This document shows, piece after piece, positions 1-10,096 of a stretch of 64,000 nucleotides of DNA (its first letter is position 1; each line of letters starts with the position of its first letter). The DNA is from Carnegiea gigantea (lineage: Eukaryota; Streptophyta; Magnoliopsida; Caryophyllales; Cactaceae): the NCBI GenBank assembly GCA_029747015.1, contig JAKOGI010002256.1, forward strand, positions 62,915-126,914. Reading direction: 5' to 3'. The notes beneath the pieces were generated by a model. The model did not search any database. It had not been told where the DNA came from and was given only the letters and a program-made list of their open reading frames with translations. The translations under genes and the position numbers were made by a program.

Positions 1-416
1 TAGGGTTTCTTGAACAGAGTTTCAGAGCAAGAGAGTTTCGGTGGAGGTGAGAGATTGAGCAAGAGAGCTTTAAAGAGGGAGAGAGACATGCGAAATCTTT
101 AAAAGATTTTGCCCATTTTGTAACGGGCTTTTGCATTTATTTAGGCCGCGTACGCCTCGGGAAGAGATTAGCAATTTTCAATTTGTTGCACACATTTGAC
201 AAACAAGAGGCGTACCTGTTCCTGGTGCTTGTTCTTGAGGTTACTTGCTCGGTAACATAGGATAATAAGGGCAATCTCACTAGACCTCAACGAGTGTTAG
301 CAAGTTACAAACCTCACATATGCTAAACATAGCACAGAAGTTGATTGCAAATAAAAATTTAACATGTTGTGCCCGTAACTTTTAAATTTTACAAACAAGG
401 AGAGAGAACAGGTTGG
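1..416 (-). other. E1 post-pol spacer
   Basis: Non-coding stretch between the pol stop and the expected third ORF. It aligns throughout with 43028-43438 of E2. I see no ORF. It includes several CCTGTT or AACAGG hexamers, which are frequent across this family. Confidence 0.7.
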
Positions 417-2968
417 TCAGGTTGTTCTAATTAAGCCTAGTTCGAGTCTATTCCTTTCAAATTGTTCTCTACCCAATGCTTTTTGGAATATATCAGCAAT
501 TTGATTTTCAGTGGCACAAAAATTCATTGAGATCACTCTTTTTCAACATTGTCTCTTAGAAAATGATGATGAATGTCAATATGTATTGTTCTTTTGTGTT
601 GATATGGATTTTTGGCAATGTTAATTGCACTTGTATTGTCACAATAAATAGGAATGCATCCTATGTCAACACAAAAGTCCTTGAGTTGTTGTCTTATCCA
701 TAATAACTGAGCACAACAAGATGCAGCTGCCACATACTCAGCTTCTGCTGTGGACAAGGCAACAGAGAGTTGTTTCTTGGTTGCCCAAGATACCAAACAA
801 GGTCCAAGAAAGTGAGCCATACCTGAGGTGCTTTTCCTATCAACCAAGAAACTTTTGACATCCATTTGATACAACTTGATCTCCATGTGGGCTGCAAAAG
901 CTACCAAAATTCGAATGGCTTCCATCCTTGCAACAGGTGCAAAGGTCTCTTCATAATCAATTCCCTCTTCTTGGTTATAGCCTTGAACCACCAGCCGGGC
1001 CTTGTTCCTAGTGACTGTTCCGCACTCATCTAGCTTGTTACGGAACACCCACTTGGTTCCAATGATTGTTCTATCCTCTGGCCGTGGCATAAGGTGCCAT
1101 ACCTTGTTCCTTTTGAACTGATGGAGTTCTTCTTGCATGGCTGTGACCCAATCTGAATCTGCAAGAGCTTCATTAATATTCTTAGGCTCAATTTTTGAGA
1201 GAAAAGCATAGAAAGCACAGAAATTTTTGAGTCTAGATCTAGTTTGAACTCCTGCATTAATATCAGACAAAATTTGATCAAGAGGATGTGAACTTTGGTA
1301 TTTCCATGATCGTGGTGAAAGTGGGTTCACAGACTCGCTCTCCATCCTAGCTGGAATACTCAGTGAAACAGGTTCAGAACCTGTTCTCGAGCCTGTTTGG
1401 GGGCTTGTTCCTGGATTTATCCCTGAAGGATTCGGCTGGTGTTCTCCCGAATAGGGTTCCACCCTGTTTCCCCCTGTTTGGTTCACACCTTGCTTACCTT
1501 CCTGAAGAACAGCCTCAGACCTTGCTCCCTCCGATTGATCCTTACCTTATTCACCTTGAAGCAGCACGTCTTTTCTAACAAGACCTAGTTCGAAGTCTTC
1601 TTCCTGTGCATCATTCTCGCTTAGAGAGTTAGTTTCATCAGAAAGCACATGCACACTTTCCTCAACACACAAGGTTCTCTTATTAAACACTTTATATGCC
1701 TTACTATGCGAGGAGTAACTAAGGAATATTGCTTCATCACTCCTTGGATCAAATTTCCCTAAGGCATCCTTTCCATTATTATGCACAAAACATTTACAAC
1801 CAAAAACTCTCAAATGCATAATATTAGGTTTTCTTCCCTTGAAAAGTTCATAAGGAGTTTTGTTAAGAATAGGTCTAATCATACATCTATTTATAATGTA
1901 ACATGATGTATTCAAAGTTTCAGCCCAAAAGTTTCTAGGAAGACCACTAGCAATAAGCATTGTTTTAGTCATGTCCTCTAGAGTGCGATTTTTGCGTTCT
2001 ACCACCCCGTTCTATTGGGGTGTTCTTGGAGCTGAAAAATTATGATCAACACCATGCTCATTACAATAATCAGTGAAGCTTAAATTTTCAAATTCTGTCC
2101 CATGATCAGACCTTAAGCATACTAAGAAATGTCCTACTCTCTTTTCAATCTTTTTAATGAAAGCAAGAAATTTTTTAAAGGTTTCATCTTTAGAAGCCAA
2201 AAACAAAGTCCAAGTGAAACGAGAGTAGTCATCCACTATCACAGGCACATACCTCTTGCCACCTCGGCTCATGATCCTCATTGGACCACATAGATCCATA
2301 TGTATCAATTCAAGAGGTCGAGTAGTGCTTACACACCTTTTAGATTTAAATGAATTTCTGACTTGTTTGCCTTTAGCACATGCATCACATACCTTGTCAT
2401 CATTGAATTTGATGGAAGGTAAGCCTACCACTAAGTCTTTGGTTACAAGTTTGTTCAAAAGCGAGTGGCTTGCATGATCTAGCCTTTTGTGCCAAAGCAT
2501 AACATCATCATTTAGGGCACTCAAACAAGTCAAATTATTTTAGGGAAGAGTCGAAATACACACTTTATAAACATTTTTGTGTCGCTTCCCCCTCAACATA
2601 ACATCTCCTGTGTTCATATTTACAACCAAGCAACGTGTTGGAGAGAACACTACTAGGTTGTCTTTGTCACATAGTTGGGACACACTTAGCAAGTTGTGTT
2701 TTAATCCATCCACAAAATAAACATTGTCAATTGAATGGGAGAGTGACTCACCTATCTTACCTATACCGACAATTGTCCTGGATTTGCCGTTTCCAAATGC
2801 CACACTCCCTCCTTCTGAAGCTGTAAGTGAGAGAAAATTGGATTTTTCACCAGTCATATGCCTCGAACACCCACTGTCAACACACCACAGCTGCTTGTTC
2901 CCTAGGGTGTTCCTTGTGCTATTCGCTGGGTTGTTTGCTGGGTTGTTCTCTCTCACTTTAACCTGCAA
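417..2968 (-). pseudogene. pol: E1 pol: protease, integrase, RT (core deleted), RNase H
   Basis: Would supply the enzymes for copying and integrating the element. The reading lies in the same frame as gag. In order I see the aspartic protease motif DSGCSRHMTG (about 2850-2880), the GAG-pre-integrase zinc region (HKRLDHASHS then CDACAKGKQ), integrase with MDLCGP, RSDHGTEFE and VVERKN, then the RT start ([14 protein letters not shown]) fused directly to RNase H ([16 protein letters not shown]). Breaks: TAA at 2540-2542, TAG at 2012-2014, TAA at 1547-1549, and a one-base loss near 540 giving a stop at 533-535; the original end is near 417. Against E2, 251 codons are missing at about 850/851, including the YVDD catalytic box. 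The first two stops are CAA-to-TAA and CAG-to-TAG relative to E2. Clearly non-functional for reverse transcription. Confidence 0.9.
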
Positions 2969-2974
2969 AATAGA

Positions 2975-4735
2975 TCATAGGTTAGTTTTGGGAACCCAGA
3001 TCCACTTGGGTCCCATTCCTTTAGAGGTACAAATCTCATCTTTCCTAACCCATATTTGTTTTACATACACTGAGTTCCTTTTAATGGCATACTTTCTTGA
3101 GGGACAAGTATAACGGTAATGACCCATTTTACCACAGTGATAACATATAATATTCTCAGATAATCCTACATATTTTCTATTCACTGGGTAGGTCATCTTA
3201 GGCACAAAACCTAGTCCTCTTCTATTTCGACTATGATGGGTGTTTAACCATTCAAGTGCTTGTGAGGACCTGTTCCAGAGCTTGTTTGTGGCAAGGTCTG
3301 ATTCCATTTGTTTCATTTTCTCAAGCAAGTTTTTATTTTCTACAAGCAAGGACTCGACCTTACCTTTTAAGTCAAGGGATTCTTTTTCCAGCTCAGTCAA
3401 TTTAGTGGAACAAGTCTCTTCTTTCATGAGTAGAGTTTCTTTAAGCATATTGATGTTTTCATGCAAGGCAAGAGTTTCTTTGTCAACTTCAAGTTTTTTC
3501 AATTTAAGGGTTTCATTTTCAAGTTCTAGATCTCGAACATCCCTTTTTAATTCAGCACATATATCCATTATAGTGTACACTAATTCCTCAAGAGTTGATT
3601 TATTTAGACCACGTACCTTGTTCTTGAGTTGAATCAAACTATCAATTGATCCATCATCTAAATCAGTGTCACTTCTTGCCATAAGTGCTACATCAGCTTC
3701 CCCAGCTTCAGACCCTTCCTCATCCTCACTTGAATCTCCCCAGGCCGCGAGCATGGCTTTTGAGAACCTTTTCGCTGAGCTGCTTACACCATATTTCCTC
3801 CCTTGTTTTCTAGGGTGTTTAGGTTCTTGTTCTTCCTTGTGCAGTGGGCAGTTTCTCACAATGTGGTCTAGCTTGCCACACTTGAAACACCCAGTGAACT
3901 GTTCCCGAGAGGTATTCCTAGCCTTGCTGAAGTCCTTCCTTTTGCTATTTTCTTTGACTTTCTTGAAGAATTTCTTGAACTTTTGAGTGATCATGGCAAT
4001 CTCCTCCTCATCAGAATCAGAATCATCTTCTAAGGCCTTTAGTGCAAGACCTCGATCTCTCTTTATCTCATCTTTCTGTTGAGAATTTTTCCTAAGTTTA
4101 TACGTTTGGAGGTTGCCAATAAACTCATCTAGGGTGATCTTGTTCATGTCCTTAGCTTCTTGGATGGCCGTGACTTTCGCTTCCCAAGAATGAGGTAAAA
4201 TTCTTAGGATTTTTCTCACCAATTCTTCGGTGGTGAAGGATTTTCCCAGGGATTTCAACTCATTCGTTATGTGAGTGAAGCGAGTGTACATGTCCATCAC
4301 ACTTTCACGATCACCCATCTCAAACAGCTCATATTTTCTCACAAGCAATTCAATCCGGGATTGCTTTATTTGATTGGTCCCTTCGCGAGCTACTTGCAAA
4401 GCATCCCAGATTTCTTTGGCCGACTCACATTCAGATATGCGAGTATATTCATCAGGGCCTAGGCCAAAATATAGGAGTTTCTTGGCCTTGGCATTCTTTT
4501 CCATCATTTTGTAATCTTCAGCATTGAACTCCTTAGGCTCCTTGGGGATTGATTTCCCATCTTCAGTTGTTTTCTTAGGGATGAGTGGTCCACGCTTGAT
4601 GAGCATCCACAACTCATAGTCCTCGGCTTGGATGTAGTTTTCCATCCTATTCTTCCACCAACTATAGTGTTGGCCATTAAAGTATGGTGGACGAGTTATG
4701 GATTGACCTTCAAGCATACCTTGTTGGGTACTCAT
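2975..4735 (-). CDS. gag: E1 Gag, intact, 586 aa
   Basis: Structural capsid and nucleocapsid protein of the copia element. I chose the ATG at 4735-4733 over an upstream in-frame TTG. The N-terminal third carries the copia Gag core (FNGQHYSWWKNRM near residue 20; ELWMLIKRGPLIP near 41). CCHC knuckle CFKCGKLDHIVRNC lies at about 283-296, followed by an acidic serine stretch, a long heptad-like coiled coil (about 393-483) and a second knuckle CYHCGKMGHYRYTC (about 531-544). The ORF has no internal stop, unlike E2. It ends at TGA 2975-2977, and pol resumes in the same frame two codons later. A splice-acceptor-like sequence overlaps this stop (see findings). Gag of this size with a coiled coil fits Sireviruses. 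Confidence 0.88.
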   Translation of the reverse strand: MSTQQGMLEGQSITRPPYFNGQHYSWWKNRMENYIQAEDYELWMLIKRGPLIPKKTTEDGKSIPKEPKEFNAEDYKMMEKNAKAKKLLYFGLGPDEYTRISECESAKEIWDALQVAREGTNQIKQSRIELLVRKYELFEMGDRESVMDMYTRFTHITNELKSLGKSFTTEELVRKILRILPHSWEAKVTAIQEAKDMNKITLDEFIGNLQTYKLRKNSQQKDEIKRDRGLALKALEDDSDSDEEEIAMITQKFKKFFKKVKENSKRKDFSKARNTSREQFTGCFKCGKLDHIVRNCPLHKEEQEPKHPRKQGRKYGVSSSAKRFSKAMLAAWGDSSEDEEGSEAGEADVALMARSDTDLDDGSIDSLIQLKNKVRGLNKSTLEELVYTIMDICAELKRDVRDLELENETLKLKKLEVDKETLALHENINMLKETLLMKEETCSTKLTELEKESLDLKGKVESLLVENKNLLEKMKQMESDLATNKLWNRSSQALEWLNTHHSRNRRGLGFVPKMTYPVNRKYVGLSENIICYHCGKMGHYRYTCPSRKYAIKRNSVYVKQIWVRKDEICTSKGMGPKWIWVPKTNL

Positions 4736-4778
4736 CTTCAAGGATCTCTCAAGGTGTTAGCCTTTCAAAAGAGAACTC

Positions 4779-4790
4779 GCTCTGATACCA
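4779..4790 (-). other. E1 primer binding site (tRNA-iMet)
   Basis: The minus strand reads TGGTATCAGAGC, complementary to the 3' end of plant initiator methionine tRNA. It lies two bases inside the LTR end at 4793 and about 45 bases before the gag ATG. Confidence 0.93.
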
Positions 4791-4792
4791 CT

Positions 4793-6215
4793 TGTTGATT
4801 TAGAGAGTACGCAACCATAAGAGGAGGGGTGAATTGTGGTGTCTGATTTTCGCAAGTTGCTGGCAAACAGTCTTAAACCCTGTTCGCACAGGTTGTTCTT
4901 GAGATAAGCAGAAGCGAAAATCCAACAAAATTGAATGCAGAAATAATGGACACAGGATTTTTACGTGGAAAACACCTCTAGCCCAACTGAGGTGAAAAAC
5001 CACGACCTACCTCGTGTAGGATTTAAACACTTCACTAAACGGGCTAATCACGTTACAATAGTAACACACCTTGTTACAAATTGCAACCCACGTAACCGTC
5101 TTCCCTAAGACAGGTTACCCCACGTCCAAAATCCCCTTGATTTGGACACACACTCAACTCGCTTTTGTGAAAGAAGAGTATAAAGAAAAACACCCTATTA
5201 CAATGCTTCTCAACTAAGCTAATATAGGGTACAATGAAGTCCTAGTATGCCAACTTTGAAAGCTTAAATAACTCACTCACTAGACATGGTATTCTTTTCA
5301 AACTTTTAAGCTCATGAACACTAAATTTTTCTCTTTGAAAACCGATGCTTCTAAGGTTGTAAGAAGCGACTTTATATAGTGCTTGGAAAAACAATTCCTC
5401 AAATTTTTGGAAACTAAAATCCCTAAAGAATATAGAATTCTTTAGCCACAAGGGATGAGGAAACATGAGCTGGAAACACTTCCTAAACCGTGTGCATAAG
5501 GCGGTGATTCACAGCAACTAGCCCATGTTTTTCTCAACAACCTTATCCACTTGTCAAAAATTGGATATTCTTTTATTCAAAAAGATTTTGCAAATCTCCT
5601 TAGATTTTAATAACCGTTTTTAGGATAAGGGATAAGATACTCCATAGAAAAATGTTTCTTGCAAATCTTTGAAGAAGCTGCTCAAAATCCAAAAGATAAA
5701 AATCGTGCAAAACAGTTTTTCGCAGCTTATTCTGAAAACACCCTGATCGTCCTGTTCCCAGAGTTGTTCCGAAGGTTGATCCGAAATATTTTCCAAAAAA
5801 GCAAAACCGTTTCAAGTAAGTGGTAAGTTAAGACTTTCTGGTTTGCATATTAACAAGAGTCTGAAAATATGAAACCAAATTAAATCAAGACATCTTGTTG
5901 TAGCCACTAGTCATCTTGTAGAGAGACGAATCTGCTGCAAACACTTCATAGAACCTATTCCTCACGGCTGCACTTATATCCTATTCTTCAAACACTTCAC
6001 AGGACATGTTTCAAGCCCCTTACAGAGCCTGTTCCTCATGGTTGTTCTTACATCGCTGACTTGAGTACCTGTTCTTGATAAACCATTAGTCAAGCAGTTT
6101 TAATATATTGAAAAACAGCAGTAAGACCCTGTTGGTAAGGCCTGTTTGGAACAACAACAACTACTACAACACTTGGAACACTTGGATTTGTTATCATCAA
6201 AACCTTATACATTCT
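4793..6215 (-). repeat. E1 5' LTR
   Basis: Aligns along its length with the E2 LTRs. It is about 70 bp shorter because E2 carries a tandem duplication that E1 lacks (region 37190-37320 in E2). The U5 end at 4793 is intact (TGTTGA on plus). The outer U3 end stops at about 6213-6215: the minus strand reads TAGAATGTATAAGG where E2 has TGTTAGAATG, so the terminal TGT is missing. It runs straight into gypsy LTR sub-repeats. Confidence 0.88.
5371..5378 (-). promoter_or_regulatory. E1 LTR TATA box
   Basis: The minus strand reads CACTATATAAAG at the position where both E2 LTRs have CACTATAAAAGG, followed by the same CTTCTTAC context. Position and conservation support a core promoter; the transcription start would be about 25-30 bases downstream. 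Confidence 0.7.
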
Positions 6216-8310
6216 ATAGTAACTTCGATGTAATAAACAAATCCCTTGTATCGTATTATGTTTGAGTGGTTTATTTAGATTCAAATAATGACTTCGATGT
6301 AATAAACGAACGTCTAGAATCGTATTATGTTTAAATGGCTTAATTAGGCTTGAAATCTAACCTCGAAATAATGAATGAACGCCTAGAATCGATGCTTGTC
6401 TATTTAGTTAAATTACGCTCGTGAAGTAGCTTGGAAACAACATTCGAATGACAAAATGAGCATGTTTACCCCCTTAGCTGCAATACATGAATGTAATCGT
6501 GTTTCATGCTTAGTTTAATTCAGCTTGCTAAGCATTTGTTTCAAGTTAATGTGACATGAATGCATATATATGTATATATGGTTATAACTGTTGGCTGTAG
6601 CGCACTACGAAATGATATTTGTTTGATCGGTAAGTTATGTATTGGTAAGTTTACATATTGCTTTTCAGTATGACATAGGGGATTTAATGTTATGGTTATT
6701 GATCTGAAAACCGAGATGGTAGTTCGATGATTTGAGGTAGAACTATGAGTGGTTCGAGGTTCTTTGTGGTACGGTGCTTGTGAGAAGGGAGCCTGGGTTG
6801 TGAATTAACCACAATCGTGTGGATTACGAGGCCATGTGTGGCTCATTGTACTGAATTGATTATGAAGTGCTTAAATGTGATACATGTGGACCCCCTTCCC
6901 TTCCATGTCCTCAAGTTACATTACGTGCATAAGGGTAAGTTTTTCAAAGAAGGATTTTATGTTTTGAAATGATAGTAGCCATAATTATTACTGCATGATG
7001 GCCTATTTTAACTAAATGAATATAGTTTTGGACTGAACTCGCATGAACGGGGGAATCACTAAAGAGTTTTATAGAGGCGTGCGATGTATGAAAAAGGGAT
7101 TTTGCTGTGAGAGGCAGCAAAATTATTAGCCGTTATGGCCCATACACTTTCAATTGGCTAAGATAATGTGCTTCGGATATTATGTTATGAATGATGTTAG
7201 CCTAGGAGATAAGTCCTGGTACTAGGAGGCCCTAGAAGACCCTAATGAGGGTAATAGTCCGATATGTTATATGTAGCCGTCCCGGGAGTAATAGCTTAAG
7301 CGTGAGCGTTAGGTCTTACTATGGGGTTGAGAATAGATCTCACCCAATTAGCACCCTGTAATGATCTTATGTCAGATGTCTTTTCCTAATAAGTAAAGAA
7401 AAGCAGTTGGCATTTTGCCGTTTTAAGTATTTCAGAAGAAAGAAAGTTTCAAGGGCCATTGAGAGGCCAATTGAACGAAATGTGAAAAGTTATAAGGGTC
7501 ATTATGCGACCAATATGAAAGAGATTTTCTTTAATGAAAATGAGCTTCAAGGAGGTTAGGAGAAGAGTTTTTATGGGCCTCAAGAGGCTAAGCAAAGTGT
7601 TTTCATGAAAAGAAGAAAAGTTTTCTGTGCATGCTCTGTGCTTGTCTTATGAATGAAATGTGAATGAGATTTCAAGTAAGGCTAAGTAAAGTGTTTTTAC
7701 AAGAAGAAAGAAAGATGCTTGTGTATATCATATGAATAAGATCTAAGTAAAGCACGCTAATAAAAGTAAAGCGTTATGTGAACATTCTAAGTACAACTTA
7801 TGAATGAGATGCTAAGTAAGATACGATCATGAAAAAGAAAGCCTTATGATCATATTTCATGCGTACCCTATGAATGAGATTTGAATGAGCCTTGAAATTT
7901 GTGTGTTGCTTATGTATATCATATGAATGAAATGCTAAGAAACGTATGACTATGAAAAGAGATAACCTTATGTGCACATCATATGAATGATATTTTATGT
8001 GTGGATTGAATAGAATGCTAAATAGTTATGTTTATGAAAAAGAAAGTTCCTGTGCTTAGCCTCGTTGCTTGCTTATGTGAATTGAGTACTTGGTTTTAGG
8101 AATTTGGTTACTTAGGAGCCTAGAAATATGTTCGAGTGGTTAAAATGAAGTTTATGTTTAGTGATCCTTCCATAAGGGTTTTATGAATGCCTAATATAAT
8201 AGTAAAGCATGAATACGTGATATGTGACTATTAAAGATATTATTTCTTGCAACGATTTTAGTTTTAAGGGGGTCGGGGGGCATTCACTGAGCGTGTGGTT
8301 GCTCATCCCA
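6216..8310 (+). repeat. Gypsy LTR fragment X, 3' part
   Basis: Starts in the middle of the 68-bp sub-repeats and runs through the conserved LTR body to GTGGTTGCTCATCCCA, where other copies continue with ACTACTCTTTCCCC. It belongs to a subfamily marked by GAGTACTTGGTTTTAGG (about 8085), shared with D and the distal part of K but not with A, B, E, F, G or J. No credible ORF. Confidence 0.82.
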
Positions 8311-8330
8311 AGGGCAGTGGAGGTTCAGTA
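8311..8330 (+). other. 20-bp chimera scar between LTR X and LTR A
   Basis: Short filler beginning AGGGCAGTGG. It resembles internal-region sequence at 26651-26670 (GGGCAGTGGGGCTTCAGTA). The same scar, inverted and with three differences, is at 61445-61464. Confidence 0.8.
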
Positions 8331-9439
8331 TGTTTTCGTCGCTATTTAATATTATTATTATTATTAGTTTTGAAAATCTTTCGATGATTTTAGTAAGCAT
8401 TAATATAGATTATTAATGAGTACTAAATCGATTAGGAACCCGATTTCGATTAGTTGTCAACTTTACAGTACGTTTCGTTAGTTATTAATTCGAACCTCGA
8501 AATTTTAGGAGTGAATAACTGATGAAAGGTCGTTTCAGCAATTAGGTTTAGAATTCGGTATACGGGTTAGATTAGCTGTGCCAAATACTGAACATCTTGG
8601 AACAAAATAGGAGGGGGAAGGGGCATTTTCGTAAAATTCACCTGGCCCTTTTATTTTTCCCTTGTCGCGGTCACCCCCATCCCCGATCCATCTCTCTCTC
8701 TCCTCTGTGTTTTCTTCTTCCTCCTTCATCATCACGAATGCGGCTAACCAGCTCCCAAAACCATCGAATTTTTCGCCTCGTCCAGCCCGAAAATCTTCGA
8801 ATTTTACCTCCCAACCTCGAACAAAGCCATTGTCGTGAATTCTGGGCTGAAATTCGAGTGAATTCACCACATTTCAGATGGATTTGGGCACTATTTTGGA
8901 GTGTCGAACGCATACCCATGCTCGACCATACAACCATGCCTCTAGTTGCTTCAAATCTTCTAGAATTTGGGTGCAAATTCGCTACACTGACTGCCCATCT
9001 CAAATTCGAGTGAGTGAGTAAGGGGTTAGATGGTTTTGGAGGTTTATTCGTGTGGTCTGGGACACGGCTGCAGCAAAGGGTTGAGGAATTGAAGTTTTCA
9101 AGCACCTAAAGTCGAGCCCTAAGCCCTGCGAACGAGCCTCTAGCTTGGAGTCCAAGTGAGTGTTTCTCACCTCCTAAGTACTAGTAGATTCAAAAACGTT
9201 TTAGCCTAAACGATGATGCATGTCAGCTTAGGTTTAGTTCATTTCATGAAATATGTGATTAGAAAGAATGCATGTTAGGTTAGATGGAATACATGCCTGA
9301 AAACTTAGTTCGAAATGAGTTATGTATGTTTAGATTCGATTCAAGTGAATTCAGTTATTATATGCCTGAAAATATAGTTTGAAGTGAGTTATGCATGTTT
9401 AGGTTCGATTCAAGTGAATTCAGTTAATGCATGCCTGAA

Positions 9440-9960
9440 GGGTTGACTTGAATAGTAACTTCGAAATGATAAATGAATGTTTAGAATCGTATTATGCTTA
9501 AATGACTTAAGTAGGTTTGAATAGTAGCTTTGATATAATAAACGAATGCTTAGAATCGTAATCTGCTTAAATGGCCGAATTAAGTTCAAATAGTAACATC
9601 GATATGATAAATGAATGCCTAGAATCGTACTATGCTTAAATGAGGTAAATGAGTTCGAATAGCAACTTCGACATAATAAACGAATGCCTTTATTCATATT
9701 ATACTCAGTTGGTTTAATCAGGCTTGAATAGTAACTTTGATATGATGAACGGAACCCGTCATTCGATGTTTGCATAATTGATCAATGTATGCCTGATTAG
9801 TAACTTCGATTTAATGAATGAACGCCTTGATTCATATGAGGCTTGGTTGGCTTAATTAGGCCTAAATAGTAACTTCGATACAGTAAACAAAACCTTTGAA
9901 TCGATGTTGCTTAACTAGTTATTTTATGCCTGAATAGTAATTTAAAATGACATGGGTATG
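9440..9960 (+). repeat. Degenerate 68-bp sub-repeats in LTR A
   Basis: Seven to eight units of about 66-70 bp share a GTAACTTCGATATAATAAAC-like core and an AGAATCGTA-like middle. The same array recurs in B (about 14860-15350), D (24500-24870), E (29000-29480), F (35110-35600), G (51010-51530), J (53581-54020) and K (59830-60340). Confidence 0.85.
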
Positions 9961-10082
9961 ACATGCTTAATTCCTAAACGTAAGTCATGAATGTAATCGA
10001 GCTTCATGCCCTGTTAGTTTAATACGATTCATTAAGTGCCTCCTTCAAGCTGATGTGATATAGATATATATGTGTATGTGTT

Positions 10083-10096
10083 TATATATGCTATAA
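10083..10096 (+). promoter_or_regulatory. Conserved TATATATGCTATAA box in gypsy LTR
   Basis: TATATATGCTATAATGCACC is preserved in nearly all LTR copies (for example 29641-29660 and 35757-35771). In most copies a CAG|GTAAGT-like site follows about 30 bases later. It could be a second promoter or merely inherited sequence; direct evidence is lacking. Confidence 0.3.

Larger units (their letters stand above)
1..6215 (-). mobile_element. Ty1/copia Sirevirus-like element E1, truncated by the window edge
   Basis: Read on the minus strand the order is 5' LTR, primer binding site, gag, pol, post-pol spacer. The third ORF and 3' LTR would lie left of base 1, because base 1 corresponds to about 43438 in the complete copy E2. 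The order protease, integrase, RT, RNase H is Ty1/copia. The long Gag with two CCHC knuckles and a coiled coil, together with E2's extra ORF and repeated polypurine tracts, points to the Sirevirus (Maximus/SIRE) lineage; that placement is inference. The 5' LTR abuts a gypsy LTR fragment at 6215/6216. Pol is broken, so the copy cannot act alone. Confidence 0.85.

Noticed and set aside
8597..9105. Overlapping reading frames on both strands in the LTR A leader (138 and 144 codons)
   Set aside because: Frames start at non-ATG codons or lie antisense, and the homologous leader in LTR K breaks the same frame within about 80 codons. No domain recognised; best read as non-coding leader.
9440..9960. 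Sub-repeats considered as a CRISPR-like array
   Set aside because: Units are contiguous and degenerate with no unique spacers; the context is a plant LTR.
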